DNA of 64,000 nt from Thermus tengchongensis (lineage in GTDB: Bacteria > Deinococcota > Deinococci > Deinococcales > Thermaceae), in contig NZ_JAKEDU010000004.1 in NCBI RefSeq assembly GCF_021462405.1, positions 1 to 64,000 of the forward strand, read 5' to 3'. Both the position numbers and the translations under genes were made by a program. This document shows positions 56,431-64,000 of the stretch, piece by piece; the stretch's first letter is position 1; every line of letters begins with the position of its first letter. The notes beneath the pieces were generated by a model, which saw only the letters and a program-made list of their open reading frames with translations, searched no databases and was not told where the DNA came from.

Positions 56431-57283
56431 GGTGAGGGGTTACCCCTCGGGGAAGCCCCCCCTCCTTCCCCTTGGCCTCCACCATCACATCGGCGGGGCC
56501 GGGGAGGGCGGCCAGGAGCCTTTCCCAGTCCGCTTCCTCCACGGCGAAGGCGTGGGCCCCGGGGCGCTTTGCGGGATCCTGGCTGGCCAGGTGTACCTTG
56601 GGCCTTCCCCGCCAGGTGGGGAAGGCCAGACGGAGGGCCTCCGCCAGGGAGAGCCGCCCAGGGTTTAAGGCATGGTGCAGGGTGTCCACCACCACCGGCA
56701 CCCCCAGGGCCTCGGCGGCCTTCAGGACCCCCTCCGCGTCCCAAAGCCGCTCGTCGTTTTCCAGGGCCAGGAAGCGCAAAACCTCCCTTTCCCCCCTGAG
56801 GTTTTCCACGAAGCGCCTAAGGGCCCTCTCCCGGTCCCCGTAAACCCCGCCCAGATGGAGGACCAAGACCCCGTCCTCCGCACCCAGGAGGCTCAGCACC
56901 CGGGCCGAGTAGCGGAGCTCGGCCAGGGAGCGCTCCACCACCTTTGGGCTTGGGCTTCCCGGGTTCACGTATTGCCCGGGGTGCAGGGAAAGCCGCTGGC
57001 CCAAGGCCTTGGCGAGGGCCCCAAGCCGCCCAAGCTCCTCTCCATGGGCCTTCTCCCAGTCGTAGGGGAAAAGGGGGTGGGAGGCGAAGGGGATGAGGTG
57101 CTGGCCGATGCGGAAGAGGCGGAAGCCCGCCTCGGCGTTCCAGCGCAGGATGCGCTTTAGGTCCTTCAGGTTCTCCGCCACCTTGGCCCGCACCCTTTCC
57201 TAGGTGAGGGAGGCCAGGCGGAGGGTGTGGTTGGTGCTGGCCTTTAGGGTCAGGTTCTCGCAGGGGTAGCCCAGGCGGATCAC
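56372..57283 (-). pseudogene. uvsE: UV damage endonuclease uvsE, interrupted by an in-frame stop
   Basis: The whole reading frame of a UVDE (about 303 codons) is present from GTG 57283, beginning [13 protein letters not shown], but codon 28 is TAG (57202-57200), between LASLT and [11 protein letters not shown] where Thermus UVDE has a Glu. The rest, with [56 protein letters not shown] and MVEAKGKE, looks intact. The N-terminal part lost includes the Tyr6/Asn10 region that contacts the lesion. Reinitiation at GTG 57193, next to AGGAAAGG, is possible but would make a shortened, probably inactive protein. The intact upstream coupling (GTGA with the YceI gene) shows where the start was. Confidence 0.85.
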
Positions 57284-57789
57284 CGCCGCACCTCCGCCTC
57301 CAGGTAGACCTCCACCTCGTCCCGCACCTCCAGGAAGAGGAAGCGGGGGCGTTCCAGGCCCCAGTCGGAGAAGCGGGTGCGGAAGGCGCCCCGGAAGCGG
57401 CCCCTTTCGGGCGGGCCCAGGAGCTCGCCTTCAATGCGCACCGGCAGGCGCCTGCCCACCAGTTCCAGCTCCCCCTCCACCACGAAGCGGCTCCCCTCGT
57501 GGCGGGCCCTTTGGGGGTAGAGGCAGGCCTGAGGGTAGCTCTTGGCCTTGAGGATCTCCAGGGCCTTCTTGTCCCGCTCGGCTACCCCGGAGTCCCAGGC
57601 GGCCTGCTCCAGGCAGACCCGGCCCGAGGCCTGCTCGCCATTCCAAAAGACCTCCCCCCGGGCGGTGGGGTTCCTGCCCTCCCAGCTCCCCAGGGGGTAG
57701 AAGCCCCGGTACCGGGCCTCCCCCTCCACCCGGTAGGGGGCCTGGGCCAGGGCCAACAGGGGGAGGAGGAAGGGGAGAAGCCGCCTCAC
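57280..57789 (-). CDS. Exported YceI-like protein
   Basis: 169 residues: Sec signal peptide (about 1-16, ending ALAQA) and a YceI-type lipocalin-like barrel ([49 protein letters not shown]). YceI proteins bind isoprenoid or quinone-type lipids in the periplasm. Overlaps flavin reductase upstream and uvsE downstream by 4 bp each, so the leftward SDR-flavin reductase-YceI-uvsE genes form one operon. Confidence 0.75.
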   Translation of the reverse strand: MRRLLPFLLPLLALAQAPYRVEGEARYRGFYPLGSWEGRNPTARGEVFWNGEQASGRVCLEQAAWDSGVAERDKKALEILKAKSYPQACLYPQRARHEGSRFVVEGELELVGRRLPVRIEGELLGPPERGRFRGAFRTRFSDWGLERPRFLFLEVRDEVEVYLEAEVRR

Positions 57790-58298
57790 GGCCTATACCT
57801 CCAGCGCTCCCCTAGGGTGGCGAAGTCGCGGAAGCCCAGGAAGAGGATGGGCCGCTCCTTGGCCTCCTGGGAGCCTTCCACGTGGACCACCTCCCCCAGG
57901 AAGAGGGCGTGGTCGCCTTCTAGGGGAAGCTCGCTCACCTTGAGCTCGTACACCGCTAGGGTCCCTTCCGGTACCTGGGTATGCTCCAGTTTCCTCGCCG
58001 GGCGCAGGGCTACCCCCAGCCTTTCCGCCTTGCGCACCTTCCGCCCCGAGAGGTAGCCGGAGCGCACCACCCAGCCCCGGGCCTCCCAGGGGAGGAAGGC
58101 GAGGGCGGCTTCCCCCAGCTCCCGCAGGAGGGTGAGGGTGTGGTTTTCCCGGTCCATGGCGAAGAGGAAGCGGAAGGGCTTTTTGGACACTGGGGTCCAC
58201 CAGGCCAGGGGCATGAAGTTCTCCCCCACGCACAAGAGGGCCAGGCGCATGGGGTAGAAGAAGGCCCGGTAGGGGGCTTGAGGGGTTTCCTGCTCCAT
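57786..58298 (-). CDS. Flavin reductase-like, FMN-binding split-barrel protein
   Basis: 170 residues. FMN-binding split barrel of the flavin reductase/HpaC type: YPMRLALLCVGENFMPLAWWTPVSKKPFRFLFAMDRENHT by its parts, and the HALFLGEVVHVEG segment that shapes the flavin site. Reduces or binds FMN/FAD for a partner oxygenase, not identified here. Three bases after the SDR gene. Confidence 0.8.
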   Translation of the reverse strand: MEQETPQAPYRAFFYPMRLALLCVGENFMPLAWWTPVSKKPFRFLFAMDRENHTLTLLRELGEAALAFLPWEARGWVVRSGYLSGRKVRKAERLGVALRPARKLEHTQVPEGTLAVYELKVSELPLEGDHALFLGEVVHVEGSQEAKERPILFLGFRDFATLGERWRYRP

Positions 58299-58301
58299 GG
58301 C

Positions 58302-58925
58302 CTAAAGCTCCAACACCTCAGGGGGAGGTTCCCGGAGGACGCCCTCCAGCACCCGCCTGGCCGCCTCCTCGGGGGCCAGGGCTCCCTTGGGGGGGCCGCC
58401 CAGGGGGGTCCAAAGCCCCGTGGCCACCGCCGGCAGGCGCACCAGGACGAGTTGCACGCCCTGGCGCCGGAGCTCCTTCCGGGCCGTCTCCACATAGGCC
58501 TCGAGGGCCCCCTTGGCCGCGGCGTAGGCCCCAAAGCCCGGCACCCGCACGTAGGCGGGGTAGGCCCCGAAGAAGACCGCTCGGGCTCCTTGGCGAAAGT
58601 GGGCGTGCTTTAGGACAAAACTGGCGGTCAGGAAGTGGCTTGTGAGCATTCCTTCCAGGGCATCCCGGCTTACTTCCCGCACCCCGGCTCTGCCCGCCTT
58701 GCCCACGGCGTGGACCAGGAGGTCCAGGGGGCCCGCCTCTTCCAAGAGGGCTTTGGCCTCCAGTTCGTCGGAGAGGTCGGCGGGAAGGGCGCGGCCTCCC
58801 ACTTCCGCGGCCAGCGCCCGGAGGGCTTCCGCCCGGCGGGCCGAAAGGAGGAGCTCTTCCCCCCGCAGCAGGCGGGCCAAGGCGCTTCCCAGGCCTCCCG
58901 TGGCTCCCAGGATCAGAACCCGCAT
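58302..58925 (-). CDS. Short-chain dehydrogenase/reductase
   Basis: 207 residues. ILGATGGLGSALARLL at the NAD(P) site, HAVGKAGRA as the NAG-like motif, and YAAAKGALEAYV as the YxxxK catalytic motif. The catalytic Ser position reads FFGAYPAY, so a Ser is not obvious there. Short for a classical SDR; substrate unknown. First gene of the leftward operon with the flavin reductase. Confidence 0.8.
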   Translation of the reverse strand: MRVLILGATGGLGSALARLLRGEELLLSARRAEALRALAAEVGGRALPADLSDELEAKALLEEAGPLDLLVHAVGKAGRAGVREVSRDALEGMLTSHFLTASFVLKHAHFRQGARAVFFGAYPAYVRVPGFGAYAAAKGALEAYVETARKELRRQGVQLVLVRLPAVATGLWTPLGGPPKGALAPEEAARRVLEGVLREPPPEVLEL

Positions 58926-58965
58926 GCTTGGAAGCTACCCCTTTCCCCAAGGGGGGTTTGTAGTC

Positions 58966-58991
58966 CAAAAAGAAGTGGGCCCGAGGGGCCC
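58966..58991 (-). terminator. Terminator of the rhodopsin gene
   Basis: GGGCCC (58977-58982) pairs with GGGCCC (58986-58991) around a 3-base loop; on the minus strand it is followed by ACTTCTTTTT. It lies about 25 bp after the rhodopsin stop. Confidence 0.7.
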
Positions 58992-59013
58992 GGGCGGGCT
59001 TGCCCAGCTGGAT

Positions 59014-59796
59014 TCAAGCGGCCTTCACCTCCGCTCCGAAGCCCTCCTCGAGGCTCTTCGCCCGGGCGATGGCGAAGATCAGGAGGCCGTAGACGGGCTT
59101 GGCGATCAGGTCGGCTAGGCTGTACCCAATCTGGATGGCCACCTCCTGGGCCGCTCCTCCCGGGAGCCAGGTGCCCAGGGCGTAGGCGATGGGATAGAAG
59201 CCCCAGGACATGAGGAGGACATACCGGGTGGCGTTGAGGAGCTCCAGGACCCTAGCCCCGAACTTGGCCTCCCGTATGGCCTGGCCCAGCTCCACCCAGA
59301 GCACGTAGAGGATGTAGAAGAAGGGGATGGAGGAAAGCGCGCCCCAAAGCGTCCTGGGCCCAGGTTCGGTGTTCACCTCTCCCACGTACCCGAGCCCCAG
59401 CATGAGCACCGACGCCACCACCAGCTTGATCCCCAGGTTCCAGGTGCGGGCGGCGGAAAGCCCCAGGACCAGGATGAGCTCCAGGAGGAGCAGGGGTACC
59501 GTCAGGAGCCAGTCGGCGTAGCGGTAGAAGTCGTTGAAGGGCTTGCCGGTGGGCACGTAGACCCCGTCCGCCAGCTGGTAGGCCCCCACCCAGCTCTCGA
59601 AGATGCGCAGGTAGTGGTAGCCGGCGATGAAGACAATGAGGGCCGAGAGGTACAAGGCGATGTGGTAGCGCTGGGCCACATAGCTCCTCGCCAGGAGGAA
59701 GAAGACGAAGGCGGCTAGCATCCCGGCGATGGTCAGGGAGAGCATGTTGAAGACCAGCCAGTACTGTCCGAAGGTGAGTTCTGGCATTTCGCGCAT
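59014..59796 (-). CDS. Light-driven proton-pump rhodopsin (thermophilic rhodopsin, xanthorhodopsin type)
   Basis: 260 residues, seven membrane helices, collinear with the thermostable rhodopsin TR of T. thermophilus JL-18. Motif residues Asp95, Thr99 and Glu106 (DTE) mark an outward proton pump; Lys233 in helix G (DLIAKPVYG) carries retinal; His61 is placed to pair with Asp95, and Asp229 is the second counter-ion. It would make proton-motive force from green light. RBS AAGGAGGT sits five bases before ATG 59796. Divergent from the Blh gene that makes retinal. Confidence 0.96.
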   Translation of the reverse strand: MREMPELTFGQYWLVFNMLSLTIAGMLAAFVFFLLARSYVAQRYHIALYLSALIVFIAGYHYLRIFESWVGAYQLADGVYVPTGKPFNDFYRYADWLLTVPLLLLELILVLGLSAARTWNLGIKLVVASVLMLGLGYVGEVNTEPGPRTLWGALSSIPFFYILYVLWVELGQAIREAKFGARVLELLNATRYVLLMSWGFYPIAYALGTWLPGGAAQEVAIQIGYSLADLIAKPVYGLLIFAIARAKSLEEGFGAEVKAA

Positions 59797-59884
59797 GGCT
59801 TACCTCCTTCAGGGGCAAGCCCGCCCCCGTGCGGGTCAAGTCCATTAAAAGTCCCAAGGTTCCCCGGGTGTGTAACCTGGACAA

Positions 59885-59920
59885 CTCTTGGACAAGAGCT
59901 TTCTGTGGGCTACAGAAAGC
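59885..59920. promoter_or_regulatory. Two adjacent inverted repeats between rhodopsin and blh
   Basis: CTCTTG-GA-CAAGAG (59885-59898) is a perfect palindrome and is followed, sharing one base, by GCTTTCTGT-GGGCT-ACAGAAAGC (59898-59920), a perfect 9-bp inverted repeat. They lie in the 152-bp divergent region about 90 bp from the rhodopsin start and 28-64 bp from the blh ATG. Likely operators for a shared light or CRP-type regulator; a blh leader hairpin is the alternative. Confidence 0.55.
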
Positions 59921-59948
59921 GGAAAAGACCTGTGAAGATTATGAGAAC

Positions 59949-60716
59949 ATGCCCAGCCTCTACCTGCTCCCCCTCGTCCTCCTCCCCGAGGGGTGGGCCC
60001 TGGCCCTCCTCCTCCTGTCCGCCCTGGTCCTCGGCCTGCCCCACGGGGCGGCGGACCTCTTGGTGGCCCGCAGGCTCGGTTGGCCCCTCCTCCCCTTCGT
60101 GGGCCTTTACCTCCTCCTGGCGCTTTTACCTCTGGCCCTGCTCCTCTTCTACCCCCAGGCGGGCCTTCTGGCCTTTCTCCTCCTGGCCCTCCTGCACTGG
60201 GGCCGGGTGGAGGGCAAGGGCCCTTTAGGCTACCTGCGGGCAGGGACGGTCCTCCTCTTCCCCTTCCTCCTCCACGGAGAGCGCATTGCCCCCTTCCTGC
60301 AGGCCTTTGTGGGGGGCTTTGCCCTGCCCCCCTGGGCAGCCCTCTTTCTCTTGGCCGGCCTCTTCCTCTGGGCCTTGCGGCAAGGCGCGTCCCCGAGGCT
60401 TTGGGGGGACACGGCCCTCCTCGCCCTGGTGGCCGCCCTAGCCCACCCCTACGCCGCCCTGGCCGGGTACTTCCTCCTGCAGCACAGCCTGGACAGCCTG
60501 CGCCTCGTGGGCGTGAGGGGAAGGGACTGGCTTCCCGTATACGGGGCCACCTTCGGGGCTATCCTCCTGGCCTTGGCCCTCTACCCCGCCTTCCGGGACC
60601 CCCTGGCCGCCTACATGGCGGCGGTCTTCGCCCTCACCCTGCCCCACGCCCTGGCGATGGAGGCTTGGCTAAGGCGCCCTCTGCCTCCCGCACGATGGCC
60701 CGCGCCAGGTCGCTGA
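59949..60716 (+). CDS. blh: Brp/Blh family beta-carotene 15,15'-dioxygenase
   Basis: 255 residues, very hydrophobic with about seven or more membrane segments. Conserved His-bearing motifs of the family: LGLPHGAADLLV, LLHWGR, FLLHGE, LQHSLDSLRL and LPHALAMEAW, the last three suited to bind iron. It splits beta-carotene into two retinals. Sits head to head with the rhodopsin gene, a standard rhodopsin/Blh pairing. ATG 59949 is chosen because the longer frame runs through the promoter region. Its 3' end overlaps the DUF2867 gene by 83 bp. Confidence 0.9.
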   Translation: MPSLYLLPLVLLPEGWALALLLLSALVLGLPHGAADLLVARRLGWPLLPFVGLYLLLALLPLALLLFYPQAGLLAFLLLALLHWGRVEGKGPLGYLRAGTVLLFPFLLHGERIAPFLQAFVGGFALPPWAALFLLAGLFLWALRQGASPRLWGDTALLALVAALAHPYAALAGYFLLQHSLDSLRLVGVRGRDWLPVYGATFGAILLALALYPAFRDPLAAYMAAVFALTLPHALAMEAWLRRPLPPARWPAPGR

Positions 60717-62082
60717 AGATGCGGCGGTGGAGGGGGTAGAGGAGCCACCAGTAGAGGAAGCCGGTGAGGCCCACGGGCTCGAAGTAGGCGGTCTGCACCA
60801 GCCGGGCCCCCTCCCCCTCGGGAAGGGCCTGCCACTCCAGCCAGGCCTTGCCCGGCAGGCGCATCTCCGCCCGCAGGCGCAAAAGCCTCCCCGGCTCTAC
60901 CCGCTCCACCCGCCAGAAGTCCACCGCCTCCCCCGGGAGGAGCTCCTGCGGGTGGCGCCGTCCCCGCCTCAGGCCCGGGCCCCCCACCATCCGGTCCAGG
61001 AGGCCCCGCAGGGCCCAGGCCCAGCTCCAGACGAGCCAGCCGCGCTCTCCTCCGAGGCTGGTGAAGACCCGGAAGAGGGCCTCGGGGGTAGCCTTCGCCC
61101 GCAGGCTCCGCACCTCGCGGATAACGCCTTCCCGGTCCTCCAGGAAGTAGGCCCGCCCATGGAGGGCCCCCGACCAGCGGGTCTCCACCTCGCCTAGGGC
61201 GATGCGCCTTAGGGCCAGGGCCACCGCCTCCTTGTAGGGGAGGGGCCGCACCTCCGGGAAAAGGGCCTGGGCCTTTTGGGTGTCCGCCACCAGGGGGTGG
61301 AGGATGCCCTCCACCAGGGGGAGGGCCAGGCGGTTGGGGATGGGGGTCACTAGGCCCACCCACAGGGCGGCCAGCCTGGGGGCCAGCACGGGCACGGGGA
61401 GGATGAGGCGCCTGAGCCCCCGCACCCGGGCGTAGGCCTCCATCATGCCCTTGAAGGTGAGGGGTGGCGCCCCGATCTCCACCACCCCCGCAGGCCCCCG
61501 GGAGAGGGCCAGGAGGAGGTAGGCGAGCACGTCCCGGATGGCGATGGGGGAGACGGGGTTCAAGACCCAGCGGGGGGCCACCATGACGGGCAGGCGCTCG
61601 GTGAGGTAGCGGACCATTTCAAAGCTGGCCGAGCCTGAGCCCACGATGGGCCCGGCGCGGAACTCCGTGGCGGGCAGGTGGGCCCTCAGGATCTCCCCCA
61701 CCCGGGCGCGGCTTTGCAGGTGGGGGGAGGGCCTTCCTTCCTTGGGCAGGAGCCCGCCCAGATAGATCACGTGCCGCAGGCCCACTTCCTGGGCCACCTG
61801 GGCGAAGACTCGGGCTTGGCGCTCCTCAGCCTTTTGGAACTCCCTTTCAGAGAGCATGGCGTGGACCAGGTAATAGGCGGCCTCCACCCCTAGGAGGGCT
61901 TGGTGGAGAGCCTGGGGGTCCTCGAGGCTCCCCCGCACCACCTCCACCTGCCCCGCCCAGGGGCGGCCCTCCAGGCGGGAGGGGTCCCGTACCAGGACCC
62001 GCACCCGGTGCCCCGCCTCCAGGAGGCGGGGGACCAGCCTCCCCCCCACGTACCCCGTGGCCCCGGTGACCAGGACGTGCAT
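60634..62082 (-). CDS. NAD(P)-binding SDR-DUF2867 protein
   Basis: 482 residues. An atypical SDR/NmrA-like Rossmann domain (about 1-290; VLVTGATGYVGGRLVPRLLEAGHRVRVLVRDPSR, YYLVHAM, YLGGLLP) is followed by DUF2867 (about 310-475; PGEAVDFWRVERVEPGRLLRLRAEMRLPGKAWLEW by its parts), a START-like fold. Function is not established. Ends inside the blh gene on the other strand (83-bp overlap), the longest convergent overlap of the window. Confidence 0.85.
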   Translation of the reverse strand: MHVLVTGATGYVGGRLVPRLLEAGHRVRVLVRDPSRLEGRPWAGQVEVVRGSLEDPQALHQALLGVEAAYYLVHAMLSEREFQKAEERQARVFAQVAQEVGLRHVIYLGGLLPKEGRPSPHLQSRARVGEILRAHLPATEFRAGPIVGSGSASFEMVRYLTERLPVMVAPRWVLNPVSPIAIRDVLAYLLLALSRGPAGVVEIGAPPLTFKGMMEAYARVRGLRRLILPVPVLAPRLAALWVGLVTPIPNRLALPLVEGILHPLVADTQKAQALFPEVRPLPYKEAVALALRRIALGEVETRWSGALHGRAYFLEDREGVIREVRSLRAKATPEALFRVFTSLGGERGWLVWSWAWALRGLLDRMVGGPGLRRGRRHPQELLPGEAVDFWRVERVEPGRLLRLRAEMRLPGKAWLEWQALPEGEGARLVQTAYFEPVGLTGFLYWWLLYPLHRRIFSDLARAIVREAEGALAKPPSPGRGAG

Positions 62083-62091
62083 GCCCCTAGC

Positions 62092-62442
62092 CTAGGGGTT
62101 TGGGCCTTGGGGCAGGGTGGCCGGGGAGGGGGTTTGCAGCAGGACGATCCCTTCCCGGGCCGCCTCCCCCACCACCCCGACCTCCCCTTGCCGGGCCGCC
62201 CATTCCTCCGGGGTAAGGGCCACGTACTCCACGTGGCGGAGGGGCAGGGCGCGGTGGAGAAGAAGGAGCCTTTCCAGGTGGTCCATGCCCCGAAAGGCCG
62301 GGGAGACCACCAGGAGGTCCCAGTCGCTGTCCAACTGGGCCTCTCCCCGGGCCCGGGAACCGAAGAGCAGGGCCAGGGCGATGGGCAGGGGGGCCTGGGC
62401 TAGGGCTTCCCTCAGCTTTGCCCAACCGACCTCTCCGCCCAT
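62092..62442 (-). CDS. MNT-type nucleotidyltransferase (antitoxin of a HEPN/MNT pair)
   Basis: 116 residues from ATG 62442. The nucleotidyltransferase motif LLFGSRARGEAQLDSDWDLLVV (G-S-x-A-R-G...D-x-D) is complete, so catalysis (nucleotide transfer to the partner HEPN toxin) is plausible. MNT genes normally follow a HEPN gene; the HEPN gene here is broken by a deletion. The 173-residue frame that includes the start of that HEPN gene is not a real fusion. Confidence 0.85.
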   Translation of the reverse strand: MGGEVGWAKLREALAQAPLPIALALLFGSRARGEAQLDSDWDLLVVSPAFRGMDHLERLLLLHRALPLRHVEYVALTPEEWAARQGEVGVVGEAAREGIVLLQTPSPATLPQGPNP

Positions 62443-62613
62443 GTGAGCACCTCCTCCGCCGCCTGCAGGCGGGCTTCCGCCTGGGCCCTGCCGTAAAGCC
62501 GGGCAGGCAGGGTGCCGGCGGCGTCCGGGTAGCGGTTCACCTTGGAGGAGCACCCGGGCAGTGGTCAGGTCCTCGCGGGCCTGCGCCAGGAGCCGTTCCG
62601 CCTCGAGCCGCAT
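62412..62613 (-). pseudogene. HEPN toxin gene with internal deletion and frameshift
   Basis: From ATG 62613, 24 codons read like a HEPN N-terminus (RLEAERLLAQAREDLTTARVLL). After that only another frame, from near 62540, is HEPN-like: NRYPDAAGTLPARLYGRAQAEARLQAAEEVLTWAERS by its parts, ending at TGA 62412-62414. The middle ~60 codons, including the Rx4-6H catalytic motif, are gone and the ends are out of frame. The MNT partner remains intact and starts inside this remnant. Confidence 0.8.
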
Positions 62614-62674
62614 CCCTTACCCATCTTAGCCTGGGCCAAGGTCGGCCTGCCCCCTTCCAGATAGCCTGGGTCCC

Positions 62675-64000
62675 GTGCGTGCGGTGGTGGTGGGGGCGGG
62701 GATCGGGGGGCTGGTGGCGGCCAGGCTCCTCCAGGGGGCGGGCCTGGAGGTGGTGGTCCTCGAGGCCCACACCTACCCCGGGGGCCTGGCGGGGGACTTC
62801 TGGCACCGGGGCCACCGCTTCCCCGCGGGGGCCACCCTCCTCTCGGGCTTCGCCTCTGGGGGGCCCCTGGCCCTCCTGGAAGGCCTCCTAGCCCTGCGCT
62901 TCCCCGTGGAGCCTTACCCAGAGGGCTTCCCTCTGATGGAGGTGGTCCTCCCCCGGGGGAGGCTCCTCCGCCCCGTGGGGCGGGAGGCGGAGCGGGAAGC
63001 CCAGGGGGACTTCTTCGGGCCCAAGGTCCTCCCCTTCTGGCGCTGGCAGGGGGAGCGGGCCGATAGGCTCAAGGCCCTGGCCCCCAGGCTCCCCTGGCCC
63101 CCGGAGAGGGAGGAGATCCCCGCCCTCCTCCGCCTTTTCCCCGAGCTTCTCCCCTTGCTTCCCGATCTCTTCCGCCGGGCCTCCCGCCTAGCCCCGGAAG
63201 ACTCCGATTTCCGCCTCTTCCTCCGGGCCCAGCTCCTCATCGCCGCCCAGACGGAAGACCCCTACGCCCTCTACGCCGCCTTGGCCCTGGACCTGCCCCA
63301 CCTGGGACCGGCGCGGGTGCCGGGCGGGGTGGGAGGGGTGGCCCGGGCGTTGGCGGAGGGCCTGGGGGTGCGCTACCGGGCCCGGGCCACCCGGCTCCTC
63401 CTGCGGGAGGGGCGGGCCTACGGGGTGGAGGTGGCCTATGGGGGGAGAAGGCGGGGGGAGAAGGAGGTGGTCTTCGGGGACTTTTTCCTCCTCAATGTGC
63501 CTCCTGAGCCCCTCCTGGGCCTTCCCCAGCGAACGCCCAAGGATGCCTGGGGGGCCTTCGCCCTTTACGGGGTTCTGCCCTTCCGGGTGGACCCTCCCTT
63601 TTACCGGCAAAACGCCCGGGAGCGGCCCTTCGCCTTCCTCTCCCTTTTTCCGGAAGGGGAGAGGACCGTCTTCTCCCTCTCCCTCCACACCCCCCTGGCC
63701 CCCTGGGAGGGCCTCGAGGCGGAGGCCTACCGGGCCCTTAAGGCTCACTGGCAGGAGAGGGCCCTGGCCCTGGGGGAGGAGCTCCTCCCTGGCCTCAGGG
63801 AAGCTGAGCTCCTTTTCGCCGCTACCCCCCGCACCTACCGCCGCTTCGCCGGGCGGGCCTGGGTGGGGGGGTACCCCCAGACCCACCCCTTCCGCTTCCC
63901 CCGGGTGCGCCTCTTTCCCAACGTCTTTCGGGTGGGGGAGGGGATCTTCCCCGGGCAGAGCGTCCCCGCGGCGGCCCTTTCCGGCCTGCGGGCGGCGCGG
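62675..64000 (+). CDS. CrtI-like FAD-dependent oxidoreductase (partial at the window end)
   Basis: At least 442 codons, still open at base 64000. GTG start 62675 puts the dinucleotide motif VVVGAGIGGLVAARLL at the extreme N-terminus; EAHTYPGGLAGDF and the late FRVGEGIFPGQSVPAAALSGLRAAR fit phytoene-desaturase/prolycopene-isomerase-type flavoproteins. Little sequence seems to be missing. The segment is less like the known CrtI at 36-37.6 kb, so it may desaturate or isomerise another carotenoid or another substrate. Divergent from the HEPN remnant. Confidence 0.82.
   Translation, partial: MRAVVVGAGIGGLVAARLLQGAGLEVVVLEAHTYPGGLAGDFWHRGHRFPAGATLLSGFASGGPLALLEGLLALRFPVEPYPEGFPLMEVVLPRGRLLRPVGREAEREAQGDFFGPKVLPFWRWQGERADRLKALAPRLPWPPEREEIPALLRLFPELLPLLPDLFRRASRLAPEDSDFRLFLRAQLLIAAQTEDPYALYAALALDLPHLGPARVPGGVGGVARALAEGLGVRYRARATRLLLREGRAYGVEVAYGGRRRGEKEVVFGDFFLLNVPPEPLLGLPQRTPKDAWGAFALYGVLPFRVDPPFYRQNARERPFAFLSLFPEGERTVFSLSLHTPLAPWEGLEAEAYRALKAHWQERALALGEELLPGLREAELLFAATPRTYRRFAGRAWVGGYPQTHPFRFPRVRLFPNVFRVGEGIFPGQSVPAAALSGLRAAR

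Noticed and set aside
62092-62613. A single 173-residue HEPN-MNT fusion protein
   Set aside because: The middle (residues ~25-57) is a Gly/Pro/Arg-rich out-of-frame stretch; the HEPN C-terminus is found in another frame and the MNT has its own ATG, so this is a deletion product.

Overview
The window is very GC-rich, densely packed, low-intergenic bacterial DNA whose proteins are Thermus proteins. Valyl-tRNA synthetase, RecJ, PrmA, a glucose-binding protein, CYP175A1, a CarH/LitR photoreceptor and a DTE-type thermophilic rhodopsin are all recognisable as close homologues of T. thermophilus-type proteins. Gene starts are often GTG or TTG, neighbouring genes overlap by 4 bp (ATGA, GTGA, TTGA), and several transcripts look nearly leaderless, all usual for Thermus. 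Housekeeping genes (trpC, hisA, valS, recJ, prmA) sit beside accessory genes that T. thermophilus carries on its megaplasmid (carotenoid, photolyase, arsenite oxidase and cobalamin genes), so this is either chromosome with that block integrated or a rearranged replicon.

Layout. 1-3.3 kb: end of a TAXI-type TRAP receptor, its fused permease, an orphan amino-acid-type ABC ATPase and a small membrane protein. 3.2-17.6 kb: patatin-like hydrolase, trpC, hisA, recJ, valS, Uma2-type nuclease, mrp with a Cys-rich SufR-like regulator, prmA, rsmE, a lipoprotein, an AEC permease and an ornithine cyclodeaminase-family enzyme. 17.6-22.9 kb: quinone oxidoreductase, then a glucose ABC transporter with its ROK repressor. 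22.9-26.2 kb: cobalamin riboswitch, terminator and btuFCD. 26.2-30 kb: SDR reductase, serine hydrolase, DtxR-type regulator, DUF72 protein. 30-33.7 kb: ArsR regulator divergent from the arsenite oxidase operon aioBA. 34-46 kb: carotenoid and light-response cluster (idi, crtI, glycosyltransferase, acyltransferase, lycopene cyclase, CYP175A1, DUF2892 protein, photolyase, crtB; divergent litR/carH and ldrP). 46-56.5 kb: YeeE/YedE transporter, then a molybdopterin oxidoreductase operon with unusual small membrane partners and a DOMON heme protein, divergent from a PhnD-like lipoprotein, histidine kinase and response regulator. 56.4-59 kb: a broken uvsE, YceI, flavin reductase and SDR genes. 59-61 kb: rhodopsin with divergent Blh beta-carotene dioxygenase. 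60.6-64 kb: DUF2867 protein, an MNT gene next to a deleted HEPN toxin gene, and a partial CrtI-like oxidoreductase.

How it fits together. A light-centred network is visible: the riboswitch-controlled BtuFCD system imports cobalamin, the cofactor from which CarH/LitR's AdoCbl chromophore is made. CarH and the CRP-type LdrP flank the carotenoid and photolyase operon. That operon yields beta-carotene and zeaxanthin-type glycosylated, acylated pigments. Blh cleaves beta-carotene to retinal for the proton-pumping rhodopsin. The second theme is anaerobic or chalcogen/arsenic metabolism: arsenite oxidase, a sulfur-type transporter and a Ttr/Psr/Arr-clade molybdoenzyme with its own three-part sensory system.

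The most striking unexplained structure is a family of five ~100-107 bp intergenic elements with terminal inverted repeats (CTAAG-Y-ACCC) and a strong internal hairpin. They look like MITEs, and one copy supplies the stop codons of both genes that flank it.
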